Below the pieces are notes generated by a model. The model saw nothing but the letters and a program-made list of their open reading frames with translations, ran no database searches and was not told where the DNA came from. DNA of 64,000 nucleotides, taken from Microvirga zambiensis WSM3693. Its GTDB lineage: Bacteria > Pseudomonadota > Alphaproteobacteria > Rhizobiales > Beijerinckiaceae. The stretch spans positions 1 through 64,000 of the forward strand of contig NZ_JAERQD010000030.1 of NCBI RefSeq assembly GCF_016735695.1, read 5' to 3'. Below, piece after piece: positions 57,540-64,000 of this stretch. The translations under genes were made by a program, and so were the position numbers. Each line of letters opens with the position of its first letter. Position 1 is the stretch's first letter.

Positions 57540-59441
57540 ATGGTCGATGCCCTCACTCCCAATCTCTCCACTCTCGACTCCCACGCGCCGACCTCTGCGG
57601 CCGGCGTGGACGAGCCCAGCATGTCGCACCGCTCGCACCTCGGCTTCCTGATACGCCCGATCGAGGCGATCTCGGCAGTGCTCCTTGTTGGCCTGATCGG
57701 TCTCATTCTGGCCAGCGTGTTCTGGCGCTATGTGCTCGGTTCGCCGATCACTGCTTCCGACGAGATTGCGTCATTCATGTTCCTCTGGATCGTGATGTTC
57801 GGCTCCGTGATCGCCATCGACCGCAACGAGCACATGCGACTTGCCATAGTGCTGAATGCCGTGCGGCCGCGGGCGCGGCGGCTTCTCGAGGCAACAGGTC
57901 TCATGATCATGGCTGCGTTCCTCGGCGCCTTACTGCCAGCAGCGATTGAGCACACCTACTTCGAAGGCGATGTCGTTTCGCCGGGCCTGGAGATCTCCAT
58001 GGCTTGGCGTATTGCCGGCATCCCACTCGGCATTGTGCTGATGCTCATTGCGCTCGTGGCGAAGTTCCTGCGCGAGACGAGCGTCAGGGACATGGTGGTG
58101 AGCGTCGCCATCGTTGCCGCAGCCGTGGCCGTGCTGTGGCTGATGACGCCCGTCTTCGCTCAGATCGGCAAGGCCAACATCCTCGTGCTGCTGGTGGGCG
58201 TGATCGCCGTCTGCCTCGCGATCGGCGTGCCGATCGGCTTCTGCTTCGGCTCGGGCGCCCTCGCCTTCCTGCTCTTCTCGACCAAGCTGCCGCTGACGGT
58301 GATCGTCGGACGCATGGACGAGGGCATGTCGAGCCTGATCCTATTGTCTGTGCCAGTCTTCGTGCTTCTCGGCTGCATTCTCGATGCTACCGGCATGGGC
58401 AAGGCCATCGTCGATTTCCTCGGCTCGCTGCTCGGCCATGTGCGCGCCGGCATGTCCTATGTGATGCTCGGCTCGCTCTATCTGGTATCGGGCATATCTG
58501 GCTCGAAGGTGTCCGACATGGCAACTGTCGCGCCGGCTCTGTTTCCTGAGATGAAGCGGCGCGGCAACAAGCCGGAGGAGATGGTGGCGCTTCTCGGCAC
58601 GGGCGCCATCATGGCGGATACGGTCCCGCCCAGCATCGTGCTCATCGTGATCGGCTCTGTGGCCGGCATCTCCATTGCGGCCCTGTTCGCCAGCGGCTTC
58701 ATCGTCGCTCTTTTCCTGCTCATCATCCTTGCGGTGGCAGCGCGCTGGAAGGCCCGCACCGAGAGCCTGGAGGGTGTTCGCCGTGCGCCGATGAACATCA
58801 TCGGCAAGGCGTTGCTGTTCGCGGCGCCCGCTCTCGTCCTGCCCTTCCTCGTGCGCGGTGCGGTGACGGAGGGCGTTGCGACGGCGACCGAGGTCTCGAC
58901 GATTGCGGTTCTCTACGCGGCGATTGCGGGCATGGTCCTCTACGGCGGCATCAGGATGCGCGACATGTACCGCATGCTCATCGAGACCGCCGCGATGACG
59001 GGAGCGATTCTGCTGATCCTCGGCACCGCCTCTGCGGCTGCATGGGCGCTGACGCAGACCGGCTTCGCGCAATATCTTGCCGTCGTGATGAAGGAGTTGC
59101 CGGGAGGCTGGATCGTCTTCATGGCGGTCACGATCATCACTTTCCTCCTGCTCGGGTGCCTGCTGGAGGGCTTGCCGGCCATCGTTCTGCTGGCTCCGCT
59201 GATGTTCCCCATCGCGAAGGATCTGGGGATTCACCCCGTTCACTATGCAATGGTCGTCGTAGTCGCCATGAATATCGGATTGTTCGCACCTCCCGTGGGT
59301 ATCGGCCACTACATCGCCTGCTCCATCGGCAAGGTCGATCCCGACGCAGCGATGAAGACGGTCTGGTTCTATCTCGGAGCACTCGTCCTCGGACTCGTGG
59401 CCATTGCACTCATACCGGCCATCTCCATCGGCCTCATCTGA
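57540..59441 (+). CDS. Fused TRAP transporter permease (DctQ-DctM)
   Basis: 633 residues. The N-terminal part (about 35-190) has four membrane segments and matches the small DctQ subunit (RYVLGSPITASDEIASFMFLW, and IDRNEHMRLAIVLN). The remainder is the large DctM channel with about twelve segments (FCFGSGALAFLLFSTKLPL, YLVSGISGSKVSDMATVAPA, GTGAIMADTVPPSIVLIVIG). Together with the binding protein it imports an acid with Na+. AAGGAAG precedes ATG 57540; an in-frame ATG 27 codons later could also be the start. Confidence 0.92.
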   Translation: MVDALTPNLSTLDSHAPTSAAGVDEPSMSHRSHLGFLIRPIEAISAVLLVGLIGLILASVFWRYVLGSPITASDEIASFMFLWIVMFGSVIAIDRNEHMRLAIVLNAVRPRARRLLEATGLMIMAAFLGALLPAAIEHTYFEGDVVSPGLEISMAWRIAGIPLGIVLMLIALVAKFLRETSVRDMVVSVAIVAAAVAVLWLMTPVFAQIGKANILVLLVGVIAVCLAIGVPIGFCFGSGALAFLLFSTKLPLTVIVGRMDEGMSSLILLSVPVFVLLGCILDATGMGKAIVDFLGSLLGHVRAGMSYVMLGSLYLVSGISGSKVSDMATVAPALFPEMKRRGNKPEEMVALLGTGAIMADTVPPSIVLIVIGSVAGISIAALFASGFIVALFLLIILAVAARWKARTESLEGVRRAPMNIIGKALLFAAPALVLPFLVRGAVTEGVATATEVSTIAVLYAAIAGMVLYGGIRMRDMYRMLIETAAMTGAILLILGTASAAAWALTQTGFAQYLAVVMKELPGGWIVFMAVTIITFLLLGCLLEGLPAIVLLAPLMFPIAKDLGIHPVHYAMVVVVAMNIGLFAPPVGIGHYIACSIGKVDPDAAMKTVWFYLGALVLGLVAIALIPAISIGLI

Positions 59442-59462
59442 CGAGGTCGGTCGAACGAAGCT

Positions 59463-59485
59463 CCGCTCGCACTTTGGGCGAGCGG
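59463..59485. terminator. Bidirectional hairpin between convergent genes
   Basis: Perfect 8-base-pair stem CCGCTCGC (59463-59470) and GCGAGCGG (59478-59485) with a 7-base loop, centred between the TRAP permease gene (ending 59441) and the convergent dehydratase gene (ending 59496). No strong T-tract, so termination strength is uncertain. Confidence 0.55.
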
Positions 59486-59495
59486 GGATCAACCG

Positions 59496-61202
59496 TCAGC
59501 AGAAATCGAAATCGCAGCCCTCGTCGGCCTGCAGCACACTCCTCAGATAGAGACCGCGATACCCGCGCACTTCCTCGGAGAGATGAGCTGGCGGCCGCCA
59601 ATCCCTCGCGCGACGCTCCAGCTCGTCCTCACTGACGAGAAGCTCGAGACGGCGCTCGCTCACATCCAATAGGATCAGGTCGCCGTTCTGGACGAGGCCA
59701 AGAGGCCCGCCGGTGGCGGACTCTGGAGCAATATGGAGAACGATCGTTCCAAATGCAGTGCCGCTCATGCGCGCATCGGAAATGCGCACCATGTCCTTCA
59801 CACCCGCCTGGGCGAGCTTCTTCGGAATCGGCAGGTAGCCGGCCTCCGGCATGCCGGGCGCTCCCTTCGGACCGGCATTGCGCAGGACCAGGATGTCGTC
59901 TGCGGCCACGTCGAGGTCGGGATCGTCGATCCGGGTTACGAGATCCTCGACCGAATCGAACACGACCGCCCGACCGGTATGCTGAAGCAATTCGGGTGAT
60001 GCCGCCGCGTGCTTGATCACGGCGCCCGAAGGAGCCAGGTTGCCCCGCAGGACCGCCATGGAGCCGGTGGCTTTGACGGGGTTGGCCCGGCTTCGGATGA
60101 TCGTCTGCCCCGGGATATCCTCGGCACGATCGGCAATGGCGCCGATGGTCTCACCCGTGACCGTCGCAGCATCCAGAGCGAGATGATCCCGAAGCTCCTG
60201 CAGGAGGCGCGGAACTCCGCCGGCCCAATGGAAATGCTCCATGTAATTGGCACCGGAGGGCTTCAGATCGACAAGGACGGGAACCTGGCGCCCGATCCGG
60301 TCGAACTCCTCCAGGTCGATCCTGATACCGCTGCGGCGTGCGATGGCGGCAAGATGAACCAAGCCGTTGGTAGAGCCTCCGATGGCCTGCAGCACCACCA
60401 TGCTGTTGCGAAAGGCCGCCTCGGTCAGCAACTCGCTCGGCCGCGGTCCGCCCTTTGCCAGCTTGACCGCCTGCCGGCCGCTCGCCTCGGCCGCGCGGAT
60501 CCGGTCGGCATGGGTTGCCGGGATCGAGCCTGAGCCCGGCAGAGCGATGCCGAGCGCCTCTACGAGGCAGCCCATGGTACTTGCGGTGCCCATCACCATG
60601 CAGGTGCCCTGGGTCGGAGCAAGACGCCCGCTGACGACCTCGACCTCGTCCTGATCCATGGCGCCGGCCCGGTGCTGCCCCCAGAGGCGACGACAATCCG
60701 TGCAGGCTCCGAGCATTTCACCCTTATGATAGCCCACAAGCATCGGCCCGGTGATCAGCTGGATCGCCGGCACATCGGCACTGACCGCCGCCATCAGCTG
60801 AGCCGGCACGGTCTTGTCGCAGCCACCGATCAGCACGACCGCATCCATGGGCTGGGCCCGGATCATTTCCTCCGTATCGATGGCCATCAGATTGCGCAGG
60901 AACATGCTGGTGGGATTGGCGAAGGATTCATGAATGGAGATCGTCGGAAACTCCATCGGAAGCCCGCCTGCCAGCATCACGCCACGCTTCACCGCCTCGA
61001 TGAGGCGAGGCACATTCCCGTGGCAGGGATTGAAGTCGCTGAAGGTGTTGGTGATGCCGACGATCGGGCGGTCCAGCGCATCGTCGGAGAAGCCGGCGGC
61101 CTTGATGAAGGCCTTGCGCAGGAAAAGGGAAAAGCCCGGATCGCCGTGACTGGCAAGATTACGGCGCAAACCGGTGGGAGAAGATTTGGGATCGTTGCTC
61201 AT
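59496..61202 (-). CDS. IlvD/Edd-family sugar-acid dehydratase
   Basis: 568 residues. The iron-sulfur ligands are Cys60 (DFNPCHGNVPR), Cys128 (IGGCDKTVPAQ) and Cys201 (GTCMVMGTASTMGC), spaced as in characterised [2Fe-2S] L-arabinonate and D-xylonate dehydratases rather than in IlvD of branched-chain amino-acid synthesis. The C-terminal DARMSGTAFGTIVLHIAPES and GCDFDFC end also resemble the sugar-acid group. It removes water from a C5-C6 aldonate, giving a 2-keto-3-deoxy acid. Convergent with the TRAP/RuBisCO-like operon, so perhaps an independent branch of sugar-acid catabolism. Confidence 0.9.
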   Translation of the reverse strand: MSNDPKSSPTGLRRNLASHGDPGFSLFLRKAFIKAAGFSDDALDRPIVGITNTFSDFNPCHGNVPRLIEAVKRGVMLAGGLPMEFPTISIHESFANPTSMFLRNLMAIDTEEMIRAQPMDAVVLIGGCDKTVPAQLMAAVSADVPAIQLITGPMLVGYHKGEMLGACTDCRRLWGQHRAGAMDQDEVEVVSGRLAPTQGTCMVMGTASTMGCLVEALGIALPGSGSIPATHADRIRAAEASGRQAVKLAKGGPRPSELLTEAAFRNSMVVLQAIGGSTNGLVHLAAIARRSGIRIDLEEFDRIGRQVPVLVDLKPSGANYMEHFHWAGGVPRLLQELRDHLALDAATVTGETIGAIADRAEDIPGQTIIRSRANPVKATGSMAVLRGNLAPSGAVIKHAAASPELLQHTGRAVVFDSVEDLVTRIDDPDLDVAADDILVLRNAGPKGAPGMPEAGYLPIPKKLAQAGVKDMVRISDARMSGTAFGTIVLHIAPESATGGPLGLVQNGDLILLDVSERRLELLVSEDELERRARDWRPPAHLSEEVRGYRGLYLRSVLQADEGCDFDFC

Positions 61203-61282
61203 GGCACGCGATCATCGGCGCGCCACCATGATTGTCAAACGATATTGCTGAGCCCCATGCCGACTGCGCAGCGGGTCCCTCT

Positions 61283-62059
61283 TCAGGCTCGGCGCAGGTA
61301 CGCGTCCACCATGAGCGTACCGGTCGACACGCGCTCCACGTGGATACCGACACCATAGGCGGCCTCGATGGCATCTCCGGACAGAACGTCGTGCGGCACT
61401 CCGTCGGCTGCGATCCGGCCATCGCCCAGCAGCATGAAGCGCTTGGCGAAGCGGCTGGCGAGACCCAGATCGTGCAGGGCGACCAGTGTCACGATGCCCC
61501 GGCTTTCCGTGACCCGCTGCACCAGTTCCATCACCTCGAGCTGGCGCCTGAGGTCGAGCGCGCTCGTGGGCTCGTCGAGCAGCAGGATCTGCGGGTCGCG
61601 CACGAGGGCCTGAGCCATGCCGACGAGTTGCTGCTGTCCGCCCGAGAGATCCGTCACCGGTCGGTCGGAGAGCATGCCGATGCCGAGCTGATCGAGCACC
61701 TCCTCGACCCTCATGATGTCGGAGCCCAATGCCCGCCCGCCCCGGCCGCTCTTGCGAGCCAGCAGCACCACGTCGAAGATGCTGAGCGCTGCGCGCATCC
61801 CCACATGCTGAGACAGGAAGAACACGGTTTCATGTCGCTTGCTGCTGCTGAGCGCGCCCAGATCGACGTCGTCCAGCACGATCGCGCCCGCCTGCGGCTT
61901 CAGGAGCCCGGCGACAAGGCGGAAGAGAGACGATTTGCCGACGCCGTTCGGGCCGACGATCGCGGTGATCTCACCGCGCCGAATATCCGTCGCCTCGATC
62001 GCCTCGAACAGGGGCAGATGTCGATAGCCGAAGCTCAGTCCCTTGATCGTCAGGCTCAT
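61283..62059 (-). CDS. Metal-chelate ABC transporter ATP-binding protein (FecE/BtuD type)
   Basis: 258 residues. Walker A GPNGVGKSS, Q-loop FLSQHVGMRA, signature LSGGQQQLVGMAQAL, Walker B LLLDEPTSALDLRRQ and switch His ALHDLGLA. The GPNG form and the ALHDL switch mark the siderophore/heme/cobalamin group. It overlaps the permease gene by four bases; last gene of the leftward operon. Confidence 0.91.
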   Translation of the reverse strand: MSLTIKGLSFGYRHLPLFEAIEATDIRRGEITAIVGPNGVGKSSLFRLVAGLLKPQAGAIVLDDVDLGALSSSKRHETVFFLSQHVGMRAALSIFDVVLLARKSGRGGRALGSDIMRVEEVLDQLGIGMLSDRPVTDLSGGQQQLVGMAQALVRDPQILLLDEPTSALDLRRQLEVMELVQRVTESRGIVTLVALHDLGLASRFAKRFMLLGDGRIAADGVPHDVLSGDAIEAAYGVGIHVERVSTGTLMVDAYLRRA

Positions 62060-63117
62060 CGCCAGCTCTCCCGGCGTACGGACAGGATCAGGCTGAGGAA
62101 GAATGGCACGCCGACGAGGGCCGTAATGATCCCGATGGGATAGATCACGCCGGGCGTGATGCCCTTCGACAGAGTCGACGCCACCGAGAGGATGATCGCT
62201 CCGGAGGCCGCGGAGACGGGGAGGAAATAGCGCTGGTCTTCACCGACGAGCATGCGGGCGATGTGAGGGCCGACGAGGCCGATGAACCCGATCGTCCCCA
62301 CGAAGGCGACGGCCGTCGAAGCGAGAATGGAGATGCAGGCCAGCATCTCAAGCCGCAGACGCGCCACCGGAACGCCCAGGCTCGAGGCGCGCTCGTCTCC
62401 CATGGACAGGGCGGTCAGCATCCAGCTGCGCTTCATGCAGATCGGAACGACCAGCGCCAGGAGACCGAGGCAGACGGCAATCTTCGTCCAGGTGGCGCGG
62501 GCGAGGCTGCCCATCATCCAGAAAATGATCTGTTGGAGTTGCGTCTCGGACGATTGATACTGGATGAAGGCGAGAAGCGCGTTGAAGGTGAAGAACATCG
62601 CGATTCCCACCAGCACGAATGTCTCGATCGTGACGCCGCGCATGCGGGTGAAGAGAAACAGAATAATGGAGGTCGCGAGGGCAAAGAGAAAGGCATTCGC
62701 AGTGACGAGGAAAGGCCCTGCGAAGGGAACGAAGCTGATGCCGAGCGCGATGGCGAGAGCCGCCCCGAAACTTGCGGCCGACGAGATGCCGAGGGTGAAG
62801 GGGTCGGCCAGGGGATTGTTGAGAATGGTCTGCATCTGCGCTCCGGCGATGCCCAGCATGGCACCGACGAGCACGGCCATGATCGCCACGGGCAGGCGCA
62901 CGTTCCACACGACCACATCGAGCTTGCTGCCATAGGAGCCGGGATCGAGGATGGTTCCCGTCACCTCTCTTAGCGAGAAATTGCCTGGGCCAACGGATAC
63001 GTCGATAACCAGAGCAAGCGCGAGAAGAAGGACCGCGCCTGCGACGTAGCCCAATCTTTGCAGCGTCCGGCGATGATACCGCGCTCCCGCGCCGGTGCTC
63101 AAACTCAAGTCGGACAT
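62056..63117 (-). CDS. Metal-chelate ABC transporter permease (FecCD family)
   Basis: 353 residues with about ten transmembrane segments. FecCD hallmarks: LPVAIMAVLVGAMLGIAGAQ followed by NNPLADPFTLGISSAASFGA, and the cytoplasmic coupling region GFIGLVGPHIARMLVGEDQR. Homodimeric channel for Fe(III)-siderophore, heme, cobalamin or molybdate-type substrates. It is 53 bases downstream of the binding-protein gene. Confidence 0.92.
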   Translation of the reverse strand: MSDLSLSTGAGARYHRRTLQRLGYVAGAVLLLALALVIDVSVGPGNFSLREVTGTILDPGSYGSKLDVVVWNVRLPVAIMAVLVGAMLGIAGAQMQTILNNPLADPFTLGISSAASFGAALAIALGISFVPFAGPFLVTANAFLFALATSIILFLFTRMRGVTIETFVLVGIAMFFTFNALLAFIQYQSSETQLQQIIFWMMGSLARATWTKIAVCLGLLALVVPICMKRSWMLTALSMGDERASSLGVPVARLRLEMLACISILASTAVAFVGTIGFIGLVGPHIARMLVGEDQRYFLPVSAASGAIILSVASTLSKGITPGVIYPIGIITALVGVPFFLSLILSVRRESWR

Positions 63118-63170
63118 AGAATTCCCTTCGTGAAAGAGGCGCGAGCCTCAATTGGCCCGCGCCGAAGGCG

Positions 63171-64000
63171 TCACTTGAGTTCGGTCCAGAAGAGTCCGGT
63201 CAGCGGAATGGGCAGGAACTTCTGATGCAGCTCCTGATATGTCGCCTGAGGATCGAGATCCTTGAACTTGTCCGGATGCATCCACTTTGCGAGCGCTTGG
63301 ATGGCGACGAAGTGGTAGGGGCTCTGATAGAATTGGTGATAGATCGCCATCACCTTCTTGTTCTTCACGGCGGAGAGCTCGGCGAAGCCGGGACGCTGCA
63401 CGAGACCGCGGAGCTGCTCCTGAGCCCGTTCAGGCTGCGTCTCGTAACCGAGCCAGACTGCCTTGTTGCCGGGATTGGACTTCGACCAGTTCGCGCCGGT
63501 CATCAGGAGATAGGCCGGATCCTCGACGATGATCTTCTCCGGGTTGACCATGCCGCTGGCGCCCGAGAAGAATTTCGAGCCCCAGTTCAGGCCGCCGGCT
63601 TCCGAGACGAACTCGCCGAAATTGAAGTTGCCGAACGACCGGCAGCAGGTATCCGGCTCAAGGCCCGCAGCCTGCTCGGCGAAAACGAGCGGCCGCTCGT
63701 TCTGCTTCAACCGGTTCGTCACGTTGTAGATGCGCCGCATCTGCTGGGTGTAGTAATCGACGAATTCCTGCGCCTGATCCTGCCGGTCGAAGACGCGGCC
63801 CAGGAGGAGGATGCTCGGAACCGCGTTCTGAGTGGGCCGCTCGCGGAAGTCGATGAAGATCGTCGGAATGCCGGCCTTCTCGAGATTATCGAGGATGCCG
63901 GTCTCCTTCGCCTTGTCGTAGAAGCCAAGCGACAGGACGATGAGGTCGGCATCAAGCGCAACTGCCTTCTCGACGCTGAAATCGCTCGATGCCAGTGCGC
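63171..64000 (-). CDS. Metal-chelate ABC transporter binding protein (FecB/BtuF-like), partial
   Basis: About 276 C-terminal residues are visible; the start lies beyond the right edge. The frame runs unbroken to the edge (LASSDFSVEKAVALDADLIV, KAGIPTIFIDFRERPTQNAV), so a start at 63740 would be false. It has the class III binding-protein layout with a long backbone helix (DQAQEFVDYYTQQMRRIYNV). The Cys pair in DTCCRSFGNF is unusual for the family. The C-terminus MHPDKFKDLDPQATYQEL and the LPIPLTGLFWTELK end are typical of iron-chelate binding proteins. The ligand is undetermined. Confidence 0.87.
   Translation of the reverse strand, partial: ALASSDFSVEKAVALDADLIVLSLGFYDKAKETGILDNLEKAGIPTIFIDFRERPTQNAVPSILLLGRVFDRQDQAQEFVDYYTQQMRRIYNVTNRLKQNERPLVFAEQAAGLEPDTCCRSFGNFNFGEFVSEAGGLNWGSKFFSGASGMVNPEKIIVEDPAYLLMTGANWSKSNPGNKAVWLGYETQPERAQEQLRGLVQRPGFAELSAVKNKKVMAIYHQFYQSPYHFVAIQALAKWMHPDKFKDLDPQATYQELHQKFLPIPLTGLFWTELK

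Noticed and set aside
58341..59492. 383-codon open frame on the minus strand
   Set aside because: Antisense to the TRAP permease gene, very rich in Asp, Arg and His, as produced by reading membrane-protein codons backwards.
59496..61202. Branched-chain amino-acid dihydroxy-acid dehydratase (IlvD)
   Set aside because: Length, Cys spacing and C-terminal end fit the sugar-acid dehydratases better, and the neighbours are catabolic.
63171..63740. 189-residue binding protein as a complete gene
   Set aside because: The frame continues without a stop to the right edge with typical binding-protein sequence, so it is a truncated larger gene, not a short one.
1..64000. CRISPR arrays, tRNA or rRNA genes, transposases and integrases
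   Set aside because: No spaced repeat array, cloverleaf-like gene end, ribosomal RNA segment or recombinase motif was seen on either strand.

Overview
The window looks like a chromosomal segment of an alphaproteobacterium of the Hyphomicrobiales (Rhizobiales). The left edge cuts the start of a typical alphaproteobacterial NADP isocitrate dehydrogenase. GC is high, most operons have overlapping stop and start codons, and short palindromic intergenic repeats of the kind common in rhizobia are present. The genus cannot be fixed from the sequence alone. No rRNA, tRNA, CRISPR array, integrase or insertion sequence was seen.

From about 0.2 kb onward almost everything is uptake plus catabolism, arranged as self-contained cassettes that mostly carry their own regulator. 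In order: (1) 0.2-5.2 kb, a NitT/TauT-type ABC importer with a fumarylacetoacetate-hydrolase-family enzyme and a divergent GntR regulator. (2) 5.2-9.4 kb, a small hypothetical protein, a membrane TolB-like/TPR regulator-like protein, a DUF1254 protein and a small secreted protein. (3) 9.8-15.9 kb, a FadR-type regulator, a beta-hydroxyacid dehydrogenase, an amino-acid-type ABC importer, RpiB and a ribokinase-family kinase. (4) 16.4-20.6 kb, a compact nonribosomal-peptide-like unit: acyl-CoA dehydrogenase, adenylation-carrier protein, and a docking-domain thioesterase. (5) 20.6-26.6 kb, gamma-glutamyltransferase-family enzyme, GntR regulator, a second NitT/TauT importer and a second FAH-family hydrolase. 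(6) 26.8-35.1 kb, a CUT1 sugar ABC importer, SDR and GntR regulator, divergent from an enolase-superfamily dehydratase and two unrecognised proteins. (7) 35.2-36.3 kb, a split chromate transporter. (8) 36.4-40.3 kb, a ferric/polyamine-type ABC importer. (9) 40.6-50.8 kb, three MmgE/PrpD proteins, an SDR, two MaoC proteins, an acyl-CoA dehydrogenase, a class III CoA-transferase, a CitE/malyl-CoA-lyase-type lyase and an IclR regulator. (10) 51.0-61.2 kb, LysR regulator, SDR, RuBisCO-like protein, DUF1537 kinase, second SDR, TRAP transporter and a convergent IlvD/Edd sugar-acid dehydratase. (11) 61.3-64.0 kb, a FecBCD-type metal-chelate importer running off the right edge.

The most interesting units are the mini-NRPS (an Asn-like specificity code and a thioesterase whose Ser-Asp-His triad reads Cys-Gly-Gly by eye), the PrpD/MaoC/CoA-transferase/lyase cluster (resembling an itaconate or methylsuccinate type CoA pathway, with a shared palindrome at three of its promoters), and the RuBisCO-like/DUF1537/TRAP operon (resembling apionate catabolism). 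Candidate operators were found at most of the divergent regulator promoters. Functions below are read from motifs by eye; no database search was possible.
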